A model generated the notes under the pieces. That model worked only from the letters and a program-made list of their open reading frames with translations. It was not told the origin of the DNA and searched no databases. The translations under genes and the position numbers were made by a program. This document shows positions 15,528-22,975 of a DNA stretch of 44,197 nucleotides, one piece after another; position 1 is the stretch's first letter, and every line of letters starts with the position of its first letter. Source of the DNA: Bacteroidales bacterium (lineage in GTDB: Bacteria; Bacteroidota; Bacteroidia; Bacteroidales; Bacteroidaceae); the NCBI GenBank assembly GCA_015060865.1, contig SUXS01000023.1, forward strand, positions 1 through 44,197, in the 5' to 3' direction.

Positions 15528-17186
15528 ATGCTACGCAACCTACATATACAGAATTACGCGCTCATCGAGTCGCTCGACCTCGACTTCACCGAGGGATTCT
15601 CGGTCATTACGGGTGAGACCGGTGCAGGAAAGTCTATCCTGCTCGGTGCCATCGGCTTGCTCACCGGACAGCGTGCCGAGACGGCCGCCATACGCACCGG
15701 AGCGGCCAAATGTGTCGTTGAGGGTAACTTCGATATCGAGGGATACGACCTGCAACCGCTCTTCGAGGAGCACGACATTGAATACGACAACGAGTGTATC
15801 GTGCGACGTGAGATAGCCTCTACAGGCAAGAGCCGCGCCTTCATCAACGACACGCCTGTATCGCTGGGCATCCTGAAGCAACTGGGCGAGCGGCTCGTGG
15901 ACATCCATTCACAGCATCAAAACCTGCTGCTCAACACCGAGGGCTTCCAGCTCCGCGTGCTCGACACACTGAGCGAGGACAAAAGCATCCGTCAACAATA
16001 CACCGAGGCTTACCGCCATTATCGCGAGACGGCAGCACGCCTCGACGCACTGCGCAATCAGCTTACGGGCGACCAAGGCGATGAGGAGTATATCCGCTTC
16101 CAGCTGAGCCAGTTCGACGAGTGGCGCCTGCAAGAGGGCGAACAAGAGGAACTGGAGCAAGAGCTCGAGCTCCTCAGCCACGCCGAAGAGATCAAGGAGA
16201 GCCTCTACCGCATCGACGCGATGCTCAGCGGTGACGATGGTGGGCAGACATCTGCACTGAAGAGCGTGACCTCACAGCTACGCTCACTGACAGCCATCTA
16301 CCCTGGAGCCGAAGACTGGCACGAGCGCATGGAGAGCCTATATATAGAGCTGAAGGATATCGCCGACGACGTGTCCGATGCCAGCGAACGCATTAGCTAT
16401 GACCCTGAGCGACAGGCTTGGGTGGAGCAACGGCTCGACACCATCTACACGGCACAGCAGAAACATCGCGTAGGCTCCGTAGCCGAACTTTTGGAGATAG
16501 CCGAGCGCTTCCGCGACACACTGCAACGCATCGACGAGGCAGGCGAGCGCATTGCTGCAATGGAGAAGGAGACAGCCGCAGCGCTTGAGGCTATGCAACA
16601 TGCTGCCGAAGGCTTGACAGCACAGCGCCAAGCCGTTGCCACCACCTTTGAGAAGGAGATTGCCACACGCCTCGTCGAACTGGGTATTCCCAACACACGC
16701 TTTGCCGTAGACATCACGCCGCGCCGTCAGCCCGACAGCACGGGAGCCGACAGCGTAGCCTTCCTCTTCTCGGCAAACAAGAACAGTGCATTGCAAAATA
16801 TTGCCGAAGTCGCATCGGGTGGTGAAATCTCGCGCATCATGCTCTCGCTCAAGAGCATCATCGCCACGGCCACAGCCATGCCCACCCTCATCTTCGACGA
16901 GATTGACACAGGCGTATCGGGCACTATCGCAGCCCGCATGGCCGACATCATGGAGAGCATCGCCAGCCACGGCCGCCAAGTCATCAGCATCACCCACCTG
17001 CCGCAGATTGCAGCCAAGGGCACCGCGCACTACAAGGTATATAAGGAGGACACAGAAGATGCTACCGTCAGCCACATCCGCACACTCACTACCGACGAGC
17101 GCATCAGTGAACTCGCACAGATGATGAGTGCCGGCACCCTCACCGAGGCGGCGATAAATAATGCTCGTGAGATGCTGGGGGTATAA
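15528..17186 (+). CDS. recN: DNA repair protein RecN
   Basis: This 552-residue SMC-like ATPase has the expected length. Visible motifs are the Walker A GETGAGKS (29-36), a long coiled-coil middle (about 150-370, Glu/Gln-rich), the ABC signature SGGEISRIMLSLKSI and Walker B TLIFDEIDTGVSG, then QVISITHLPQIAAKG. RecN acts at DNA double-strand breaks, tethering DNA ends together with RecA. It follows DUF4835 with a 12-bp gap and is closed by a strong terminator at 17228-17266. In many Bacteroidales recN and rlmB are close; here they are 7.4 kb apart. Confidence 0.97.
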   Translation: MLRNLHIQNYALIESLDLDFTEGFSVITGETGAGKSILLGAIGLLTGQRAETAAIRTGAAKCVVEGNFDIEGYDLQPLFEEHDIEYDNECIVRREIASTGKSRAFINDTPVSLGILKQLGERLVDIHSQHQNLLLNTEGFQLRVLDTLSEDKSIRQQYTEAYRHYRETAARLDALRNQLTGDQGDEEYIRFQLSQFDEWRLQEGEQEELEQELELLSHAEEIKESLYRIDAMLSGDDGGQTSALKSVTSQLRSLTAIYPGAEDWHERMESLYIELKDIADDVSDASERISYDPERQAWVEQRLDTIYTAQQKHRVGSVAELLEIAERFRDTLQRIDEAGERIAAMEKETAAALEAMQHAAEGLTAQRQAVATTFEKEIATRLVELGIPNTRFAVDITPRRQPDSTGADSVAFLFSANKNSALQNIAEVASGGEISRIMLSLKSIIATATAMPTLIFDEIDTGVSGTIAARMADIMESIASHGRQVISITHLPQIAAKGTAHYKVYKEDTEDATVSHIRTLTTDERISELAQMMSAGTLTEAAINNAREMLGV

Positions 17187-17227
17187 GAATACAACGAGGA
17201 AAAGTAAGCATATATAGGAATACATGT

Positions 17228-17266
17228 GAAGGCAGGAGACTCGGTAGTTTCCTGCCTTCTTTTTAT
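17228..17266 (+). terminator. Rho-independent terminator after recN
   Basis: GAAGGCAGGA (17228-17237) pairs with TCCTGCCTTC (17250-17259), followed by a T-run. A nearly identical copy with the same flanking sequence (from GTAAGCATATATA onward) is at 20507-20546. Confidence 0.88.
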
Positions 17267-17317
17267 ATTATAGGACGAAACGGAGAGCAATCTTGTACAA
17301 AAATTTTGTAGCATAAT

Positions 17318-17344
17318 GTAAGGCAAACCCTACGGTTTGCTTAC
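17318..17344. repeat. Short inverted repeat
   Basis: GTAAGGCAAACC and GGTTTGCTTAC form a stem with one bulged base. No gene lies in 17267-17762. Besides this stem the stretch contains the 29-bp repeat at 17549-17577 and the repeat at 17627-17759; the remainder looks like degraded AT-rich filler. Confidence 0.4.
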
Positions 17345-17548
17345 ACGGTACAGAAATCGGAAGTATAGACCTGCCCAACTCAAAAACTTATAAACTCAAA
17401 AACTCACGTTTACGCTTACTTCTTGCATTTTCCTAATCGCTCATGGTTGCGTTCTTTTCGAATGTCTTGGGGATTGGGCGGATAGATTGCAAGGATTTCC
17501 CTATTCCTTTTCTTTTGAGAACATAAATTGTCGTGAATTGGTAACAAC

Positions 17549-17577
17549 AATAAATAATTATTTAGGTAGCGTATACT
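17549..17577. repeat. 29-bp perfect direct repeat, left copy
   Basis: This 29-bp sequence contains the palindrome AAATAATTATTT and ends GGTAGCGTATACT. It recurs base for base at 19765-19793, in the same orientation, exactly where the MATE pseudogene breaks off. The two copies bound a 2.2-kb segment carrying the AraC, GNAT and MATE genes. Confidence 0.75.
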
Positions 17578-17626
17578 TAGGAAATTATTCTTTTATTTCC
17601 AAACAAGAACCCCTTATGTTTCCCTG

Positions 17627-17759
17627 TTTTAGCCGTAGGTATCGGTAATTTCACATAATACATTGTAGTACAAAAACTACGACCGCCCCCGGGGTGTCGG
17701 TCGTAGAGATGGAAAAGTAATGAAAAGAAACACGAGCAGCTCAACTTGTCAGAGGAGGC
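17627..17759. repeat. Duplicated intergenic block with hairpin, copy A (AraC terminator)
   Basis: The block begins TTTTAGCCGTAGGTATCGGT and ends near CAGCTCAACTTGT...GAGGAGG. A related copy is at 20338-20483. It includes the stem CTACGACCG / CGGTCGTAG. On the minus strand this hairpin is followed by TAGTTTTTG, so it can terminate the araC-type gene that ends at 17763. Confidence 0.65.
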
Positions 17760-17762
17760 AAT

Positions 17763-18602
17763 CTATCTCCTCTCCTTATTGCGAAACTCCATGGGAGAGA
17801 GCCCTGTGCGTTGTCTGAAATATCGGCACATATAGGGCGTATCTTCGAAATGGAGCGTGGCGGCAATCTCCTTGACCGACATGTCCGTACCCGACAGCAG
17901 TGTCTTTATCTCGCAGATTGTCTGTTGGTCAATCAACTCTTTGGGAGATAAGTTCCATCGATTATGCGTCAGTTTGTAGAGATAGGTTGTCGTGATACAC
18001 AGTTGCTGGGCGTAGAACGACACTTCGCGTGTGGTGCGGAAATGCTGTGCCACGAGTTTCAGGAATTTGATAATCAGGATTCGGCTTCGGCTGATGGCTT
18101 TATTTGAGCCAGCACCGCTCTGTGTCATCTCACCGTCCATTGCCATAAAGAGGTTGTATATATTGTTGCGGAGCAGTTGGTTGGTGTACTCGCTTGCCGA
18201 GTTGTGGCATATCCACACCATCTGTTCATACCATCTCTCAAGGAGTTCCCATTGAGCGATGTCGGGGCGGAGCAGTGAATTTTCCGACAAGGAGTCCCAG
18301 AAGTTGGGCGAGGAGAGTTTATAGATTGCTTCCTGCACATTGTCGTCGGCAAGAGCCACATACCGGCAACAAAAGGTGCTGCTGCTTCGCTCTATCCAGA
18401 ATATGTCGTCATAGAACAGCACGGCCATCATCCCTCGACGGAGCACCCTTCGCTTGAAGCCTACCGAGACGATAGCGCACCCACTATCGACAATCAGTAC
18501 CATGCAGCCGCTTATTCCTATGCGGTTGCTACCGTATGCCTTAAAGTCTGTCTGTCCCGTTTTGCCACCATCGGCAACGATTCCAATCTGCAATCTCTCC
18601 AT
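17763..18602 (-). CDS. AraC family transcriptional regulator
   Basis: This 279-residue protein has a typical AraC/XylS DNA-binding domain in its last 90 residues or so. The first helix-turn-helix covers VSFYAQQLCITTTYLYKLTH and the second covers MSVKEIAATLHFEDTPYMCR, followed by YFRQRTGLSPMEFRN. The N-terminal 180 residues would be the effector-sensing part and show no domain I can name. It is transcribed divergently from a GNAT acetyltransferase gene and a broken MATE efflux gene across a 142-bp region with promoters both ways, so those are its likely targets. Its -7 box lies only about 18 bp before the start codon, giving a very short leader. Confidence 0.9.
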   Translation of the reverse strand: MERLQIGIVADGGKTGQTDFKAYGSNRIGISGCMVLIVDSGCAIVSVGFKRRVLRRGMMAVLFYDDIFWIERSSSTFCCRYVALADDNVQEAIYKLSSPNFWDSLSENSLLRPDIAQWELLERWYEQMVWICHNSASEYTNQLLRNNIYNLFMAMDGEMTQSGAGSNKAISRSRILIIKFLKLVAQHFRTTREVSFYAQQLCITTTYLYKLTHNRWNLSPKELIDQQTICEIKTLLSGTDMSVKEIAATLHFEDTPYMCRYFRQRTGLSPMEFRNKERR

Positions 18603-18619
18603 ATTCTTGATTTATGCCG

Positions 18620-18627
18620 CAAAGATA
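18620..18627 (-). promoter_or_regulatory. -7 box for the AraC-family gene
   Basis: The minus strand reads TATCTTTG, a perfect TAnnTTTG match, 18 bp upstream of the ATG at 18602. A TTGG at about 20 bp further upstream may be the -33 element. Confidence 0.55.
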
Positions 18628-18715
18628 GGCTAAATATCCGTCGCTTTCCAATCATAGTATCGAAAAGTACCTCACGGGGAGCGATTTGTATACACATCGC
18701 GCCCTCTTTATAGTG

Positions 18716-18723
18716 TAACTTTG
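18716..18723 (+). promoter_or_regulatory. -7 box for the GNAT-MATE transcript
   Basis: TAACTTTG fits TAnnTTTG. Transcription would start near 18728-18730, downstream of an in-frame ATG at 18721. This favours the later ATG at 18745 as the GNAT start. A TTTG at 18685-18688 is 27 bp away, longer than the usual spacer. Confidence 0.55.
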
Positions 18724-18744
18724 CACCCGAAAAACCAATCTGCA

Positions 18745-19341
18745 ATGAAGATAGAGACATTTACCGAAGAGGATATTCGTGAGGCGGCACATCTTGCCTA
18801 CCCCGTTTGGGGCGAGGGGCACGCTGCCAATGGTCAGGGCGAGGAGTTCGGCCTGCTGATGTGTGAGTATATCATCCGCTATGGATGGTATGGTGCGCCA
18901 TACGCTTTTAAGATTACTGACGAGGGTAGAATGGTAGGGTGCATCCTTGCGGGCAATATCGAGCAGGACAATGGTTACAACGAGTGGCTGGACAGATTGA
19001 TGCCGACATTCAACGCGCAGCAGCGCGATGAGGCGTTGGCCCTGCGTGATTATTTCGGCAAGACCTCGCCAAAGGTCTATCGCCATATGCGGGCAAATAA
19101 GGATTTGTATCTCTCGTTCTTTATCTCGGCAGTGCAGGGATGCGGCAAGCGGTTGCTTGCAGAGATTGTGGCGTTGGCAAGGAGCGAGGGCTACGAGAGC
19201 CTCTACCTATGGACCGACTCATCGTGCAACCACAGCTACTACGCCCATCACGGCTTTGAGATGGTTGCAGAGTTCAAGTCTGACGAATGGAAGATCGACT
19301 CCGACGATTACCTGACCTACATATATAGAAAGAGTATCTGA
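18745..19341 (+). CDS. GNAT family N-acetyltransferase
   Basis: This 198-residue protein starts MKIETFTEEDIREAAHLA. The start at 18745 is chosen over an in-frame ATG at 18721 because the latter overlaps the -7 box. The GNAT marks are an R/Q-x-x-G-x-G/A-like segment VQGCGKRLLAEIVALARSEG (about 127-146), the following Y-L-W-T-D-S, and YYAHHGFEMV, which is the usual end of the fold. The reaction is acetyl transfer from acetyl-CoA to an unknown amine. Its stop overlaps the start of the MATE pseudogene by one base (TGATG), so the two were probably coupled. AraC-type control is likely from the divergent regulator. Confidence 0.85.
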   Translation: MKIETFTEEDIREAAHLAYPVWGEGHAANGQGEEFGLLMCEYIIRYGWYGAPYAFKITDEGRMVGCILAGNIEQDNGYNEWLDRLMPTFNAQQRDEALALRDYFGKTSPKVYRHMRANKDLYLSFFISAVQGCGKRLLAEIVALARSEGYESLYLWTDSSCNHSYYAHHGFEMVAEFKSDEWKIDSDDYLTYIYRKSI

Positions 19342-19765
19342 TGAATAGAGATGCAATTGATTTTGAGAAGGACAGAGTTTCTACACTGTTTCGCAAGTTG
19401 TTGATTCCTACCTTGCTGGGGACGATATCCATGTCTCCGTAACGGCTGTTGACGGCATTTTCGTAGGTCACGGAGTGGGTGCCGATGGCGTGGCAGCGGT
19501 GAATATCGTTGTACCCATCTATCAGATTATGTCGGGCATAGGGCTGATGATAGGTGCTGGCTGCTCGGTGGTGGCATCCATCCACCTCTCGCGACAGAAT
19601 ACCAGAGCTGCGCAGCTCAATATCTCGCAAGCTATCATCCTCACATCGCTGTTTGTGGCTGTCATCTCGGCACTGATTTTTGCATTACCTGTGCTGACAG
19701 CAAAGGTGCTCGGCTCCTCAGAGACGCTGATGCCACAAGTTTTCATAGAGGAAATATGTATTTAA
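19341..19765 (+). pseudogene. MATE efflux transporter, frameshifted and truncated
   Basis: The frame starts MNRDAIDFEKDRVSTLFRKL and hits TAA at 19440-19442 after 33 codons. The MATE sequence resumes in another frame from about 19436 (TAVDGIFVGHGVGADGVAAVN, then MIGAGCSVVASIHLSRQN), consistent with loss of one base in the run around 19433-19438. It then stops at 19765, about 141 residues in all against roughly 450 for a whole MATE pump. The break coincides with the 29-bp repeat at 19765-19793. The pump would have exported cationic drugs with Na+ or H+; it cannot work as it stands. Confidence 0.85.
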
Positions 19766-19793
19766 ATAAATAATTATTTAGGTAGCGTATACT
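19765..19793. repeat. 29-bp perfect direct repeat, right copy
   Basis: Identical to 17549-17577. It begins at the last base of the truncated MATE frame, which marks it as a recombination or insertion junction. Confidence 0.75.
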
Positions 19794-19874
19794 CCACATA
19801 TTATAGCCGTAACTTATACAAATATTCAGAGAAAAGTGTTATCTTCGCATCGTAAAAGAATATTGTCGCGTAAT

Positions 19875-20336
19875 ATGAATCTATATCCTACAGGCCACAC
19901 ATTGTTATCCTTGGAGGAAGTGTATTGTTCTATCCGCGACAATGGATTCTCGGAGTATACGCTCCAATTGATAGATAGCTATACAAATTATATACTTAAT
20001 GGAAAAACAAACCTTACTCAGTTCAATCAGCAGGAGCATGCAGGTCTCTGCCTTGCAGGTGAGATGCTCATCGGGGCGTACATCGTATGCAACTACGCGA
20101 GAGCAAGCCTTGAAGCAGGTCGCAATGCTGCAGCAGGCGAAGTCGGCCCAGCAAACTGGGAGATGAGGGTATGGTGAAATGTTGCCAAGAAAGGGTTTAC
20201 AGACAATCGTGATGGGAATGGCGTAAATTATATCGGTCAGCGACTCTATTTGGAAGACATGCATCCCGCAAACGTCTTTGTTGACGTCATTTCTGACACT
20301 CCTATATGTATTGATTGCATCGTTAAATTCATTTAG
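19875..20336 (+). pseudogene. Remnant of a polyvalent-protein kinase-type gene from a mobile element
   Basis: The N-terminal part (NLYPTGHTLLSLEEVYCSIRD, then LNGKTNLTQFNQQEHAGLCL, GEMLIGAYIVCNYARASLEA and ANWEMRV) is followed by a TGA at 20175. In the same frame the C-terminal part continues (GFTDNRDGNGVNYIGQRL, LEDMHPANVFVDVIS, PICIDCIV) to a TAG at 20334-20336. These ends match what I recall of long proteins carried by Bacteroides conjugative elements with a kinase-like domain (D-x-H-P-x-N and V-x-D-C). The middle is missing, so this looks like an internal deletion. A start at 19875 is favoured because a TATCTTCG promoter-like box lies at about 19841-19848, over the earlier in-frame ATG. 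Confidence 0.6.
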
Positions 20337-20337
20337 C

Positions 20338-20483
20338 TTTTTTAGCCGTAGGTGTCGGTTTTTACACATAACGCATTATAGTACAGAAAGCTATCGACCG
20401 ACACCCCCGTTGAGGGGTGTCGGTCATAGAGATGGGAAAGTAATGGGAGAAAACACGAACAGCTCAACTTGTTTGAGGAGGAG
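20338..20483. repeat. Duplicated intergenic block with hairpin, copy B
   Basis: It is related to 17627-17759: it starts TTTTAGCCGTAGGTGTCGGT and ends CAGCTCAACTTGT...GAGGAGG. The stem is longer here: GACCGACACCCC pairs with GGGGTGTCGGTC. Unlike copy A it runs straight on into GTAAGCATATATA and the terminator copy at 20507-20546, which elsewhere follows recN. Confidence 0.65.
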
Positions 20484-20506
20484 TAAGCATATATAGAAAT
20501 ACATGT

Positions 20507-20546
20507 GAAGGCTGGAGACTCGAGTGGTTTCCTGCCTTCCTTTTTC
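20507..20546 (+). terminator. Duplicate of the recN terminator
   Basis: GAAGGCTGGA (20507-20516) and TCCTGCCTTC (20530-20539) form a stem with one mismatch, followed by CTTTTTC. The copy behind recN at 17228-17266 has the perfect stem. Confidence 0.7.
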
Positions 20547-20573
20547 ATATTAATTTGCGTTTACTGCAGAATC

Positions 20574-21839
20574 TTAACCGATAAGCTCATTCAACACATA
20601 TTCTATAACCGTATCCTTGCCATCAAAGAAATCAGCAACCGTCTGTTTAACCTCATGGTGAGGCTCTATGCACACTCCTTCCATTGGAAAGCCTTTGGGA
20701 GATACCCCTGCTTCTCGCGTTGGAATATAAAAGCAGATACCATATTTAGAGGTGAAAACTTTTGGGCCACAACCTGTGTCGCCAGCTGTTCTCTCTCCCA
20801 CTAACGTAGCAAGCCCACTCTCTTTCAGGTCGAGAGTAAAGCTTTCGGCAGCAGAGATGGTCTTATTACTTGTCAACAAGAACAGTTTGCCTGTATATGC
20901 GTTGGGCTGTGGTGTGATATTCCCATTTACACAATGTTTCTGCTTCTTGCAAAGGAGATATTCAGCAATCTTTCGACCGTTATTGCTACTCCCTCCACTG
21001 TTGTAACGATTATCGACAATCAAGTACGGCAGATGGCGCACTTGCTCGTATGCCTGTTTGAAATCCTCCACAACAGTATACATCATTGACTCCAAATAAA
21101 TATATCCAACACTGTCGTTTATTATCTTATGACACGCTTGTGATTCCTCGATGGGCATCGTGCAGTTTAGAGGAAGGTCGAGAGATAACATTTCTCCATC
21201 TCTTCGCACACTGCACGTAATCAAGGTGTCGGTCGGCGATGTAAAGATTCCGAGCTGAGCCTTACGTAACCGATACTCCTCGGTCGAGGCAAAAGTGTGT
21301 CTCTTCTTATTCTCAACATATTGGTCAATAGGCATATTGTTTATGGCAACGATTTCATCTTTATCGCAAAAGCCACAATGAAGAAGATGCTCACTCGGAT
21401 TGGATATAAAGATTCTATCCTCTGCGATTGTTGGATGATACTGTGCCGCATGGCCTCGAAAGAAGGGCCATGCATGACCTATCTTTAGCGCAGCAAAATA
21501 CTCATTGAGCATTATACCGTAGTCCTCCTTTGTTTGCACCTCACTCCCAATGCGGTTCGAGAATGTGGTATAAAGAGAATCCATATCATAACCTTTTTGC
21601 TTGCAGAGCGAACACTCTTCTACAACTTGATCGTGAATGCTCTTAAAATCCTCGGCAAACAGCTCGGGTTCAACAGGAAGTTCTGAAATATAATAGGACT
21701 TCATCTCCTCCTGTTGGCTTTTCGTTAAAAACTCTATCAGTGCATCTTTGAAGACAGTAACAGACAACACAATTGCTATCCCCAATAAACCAACAATAGA
21801 CAATATGGAAACAATGAGATATTTGAGAAACTTTTTCAT
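20574..21839 (-). CDS. S41 family peptidase (CtpA/tricorn-type), membrane anchored
   Basis: This 421-residue protein starts MKKFLKYLIVSILSIVGLLG. An earlier in-frame ATG at 21905 is rejected because it lies in the promoter. One N-terminal membrane helix (about 7-30) is followed by an extracytoplasmic part. S41 features are IGHAWPFF (H122), a PDZ-like segment (CDKDEIVAINNMPIDQYV), LPYLIVDNRYNSGG (about 271-283) and the nucleophile segment TSNKTISAAESFTLDLK with Ser329. It cuts proteins near their C-termini; the substrate is unknown. It stands alone between two repeat-rich spacers, and its codons are more AT-rich than those of recN. Confidence 0.85.
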   Translation of the reverse strand: MKKFLKYLIVSILSIVGLLGIAIVLSVTVFKDALIEFLTKSQQEEMKSYYISELPVEPELFAEDFKSIHDQVVEECSLCKQKGYDMDSLYTTFSNRIGSEVQTKEDYGIMLNEYFAALKIGHAWPFFRGHAAQYHPTIAEDRIFISNPSEHLLHCGFCDKDEIVAINNMPIDQYVENKKRHTFASTEEYRLRKAQLGIFTSPTDTLITCSVRRDGEMLSLDLPLNCTMPIEESQACHKIINDSVGYIYLESMMYTVVEDFKQAYEQVRHLPYLIVDNRYNSGGSSNNGRKIAEYLLCKKQKHCVNGNITPQPNAYTGKLFLLTSNKTISAAESFTLDLKESGLATLVGERTAGDTGCGPKVFTSKYGICFYIPTREAGVSPKGFPMEGVCIEPHHEVKQTVADFFDGKDTVIEYVLNELIG

Positions 21840-21902
21840 AATCGTAATGCCGTATTCTTTTGTTTGCTTATCTATTAGACGTAACAAAACACCTTTTAGT
21901 TG

Positions 21903-21910
21903 CAAAGGTA
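21903..21910 (-). promoter_or_regulatory. -7 box for the S41 peptidase gene
   Basis: The minus strand reads TACCTTTG (TAnnTTTG), 64 bp upstream of the chosen start at 21839. It supports that start over the ATG at 21905. A -33 box is not obvious. Confidence 0.55.
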
Positions 21911-21979
21911 TGTATTTTTTTGAACTTTATTGTGTTATAAGTGAATTATAGGCCACGAACGAAAAATCACTCGCAATAG

Positions 21980-22031
21980 CCTATAAGGTCTGAAAAGAAT
22001 AGGCGAAGACGTACTTTGAAGGCCTTATAGG
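21980..22031. repeat. Inverted repeat CCTATAAGG / CCTTATAGG
   Basis: CCTATAAGG (21980-21988) and CCTTATAGG (22023-22031) are perfect inverse copies 34 bases apart, with some further pairing on both sides. It lies in the spacer between divergent genes, upstream of both. Confidence 0.4.
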
Positions 22032-22119
22032 GTTTGCGCAACCATAAAATCCTTATAATCAGCGGTGCCATTTCTACTAAACGCACTGGCAGTTTTTCCG
22101 CTTCGATTAGCCGAATTAT

Positions 22120-22203
22120 TAAATCATAGGCTTTGATTTAATATTCAGTGCCTATGATTTATTATTCACAAGTTTTGAATAGTAAATCCGTGCTTATGAT
22201 TTG
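22120..22203 (+). promoter_or_regulatory. Candidate operator: repeated GCnTATGATTT words upstream of the HU-like gene
   Basis: TAAATCATAGGC (22120-22131) and GCCTATGATTTA (22150-22161) form a perfect 12-bp inverted repeat. Related words on the plus strand start at 22130 (GCTTTGATTTA), 22150 (GCCTATGATTTA) and 22192 (GCTTATGATTT), 20 and 42 bases apart, so on one face of the helix. The last overlaps the -33 box of the promoter at 22200-22231. This looks like a binding region for a regulator, perhaps the HU-winged-helix product itself. Confidence 0.45.
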
Positions 22204-22231
22204 GATTTTCGGCAAATATTTTGTATCTTTA
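22200..22231 (+). promoter_or_regulatory. Promoter of the HU-winged-helix gene
   Basis: TTTG (22200-22203), 20 bases, then TATCTTTA (22224-22231), which differs from TAnnTTTG only at the last base. The start codon is 43 bp downstream. Confidence 0.55.
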
Positions 22232-22273
22232 CGGAGGTAATAAAGAAAGAAATAGAACCGACAATCAAGGATT

Positions 22274-22897
22274 ATGGCAAAGTATATCAAGCAGGAGATG
22301 CCCGACATTACGGGCAAGGGTGAGCATCAGGTGTATTACCGCATGCAGACGGAACGAAATATCGGTGCCGCGGAGTTTGTGGAAGAGGTGGCAGGACTGG
22401 GTACGGGACTCTCTGAGGGAGCCGTGACGCATGTGCTGGAGCAGATGGTGCAGACTATGGCCCGCCTGTTGGCGGATGGACATACGGTGACAATAGGTGG
22501 ACTCGGGACCTTCCGCACTGCCATAGGCGTGATGGAAGGTAAGGAGCAGGACACCTTCGACGCCGATGAGTCCAAGCGCAATGCGCAGAGCATCGAGGTG
22601 AAGGGAGTGAACTTCCGTGCAGACAAGGCATTGGTGAAGGACATCCGTGTGCAGTGCCGCCTCGAGCGTGGCAAGGAGAGCCGCCTCCACCGCTCGCCCT
22701 ACACGCGCGATGAGCGACTGACGCGAGCACTTGCTTTCATAGAGGAGCACACGGTGTTGCGCGTGCCTGACTATGTGAAACTGACGGGGCTGTCGCGCAC
22801 CACGGCTTCGCTCGAACTGCGTGAGCTATGCCAAGACCCCACATCGGGCATCCGCTCGATGGGCCAAAGGGCAAGCAAGGTGTATATCAAACGATAA
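22274..22897 (+). CDS. HU-like DNA-binding protein with C-terminal winged-helix-type domain
   Basis: This 207-residue protein starts MAKYIKQEMPDITGKGEHQV. Residues about 1-125 form an HU-HIG type domain: GHTVTIGGLGTFRTAIGV (about 69-86) is the core strand pair, and SIEVKGVNFRADKALVKDI gives the basic C-terminal strand. The last 70 residues (ALAFIEEHTVLRVPDYVKLTG, then LSRTTASLELRELCQ and SKVYIKR) look like a winged helix-turn-helix. Many Bacteroidales HU-like proteins have only the first part, so this two-domain form suggests sequence-specific binding. Repeated TATGATTT words over its promoter hint at autoregulation. It converges with nhaA. Confidence 0.85.
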   Translation: MAKYIKQEMPDITGKGEHQVYYRMQTERNIGAAEFVEEVAGLGTGLSEGAVTHVLEQMVQTMARLLADGHTVTIGGLGTFRTAIGVMEGKEQDTFDADESKRNAQSIEVKGVNFRADKALVKDIRVQCRLERGKESRLHRSPYTRDERLTRALAFIEEHTVLRVPDYVKLTGLSRTTASLELRELCQDPTSGIRSMGQRASKVYIKR

Positions 22898-22975
22898 AGT
22901 TTAATAATATCAGCGCATTGTGCCGTAATACCGACACCTTGCCTAAAAAACAGCAAAAGGAATAATTATGAGTTC

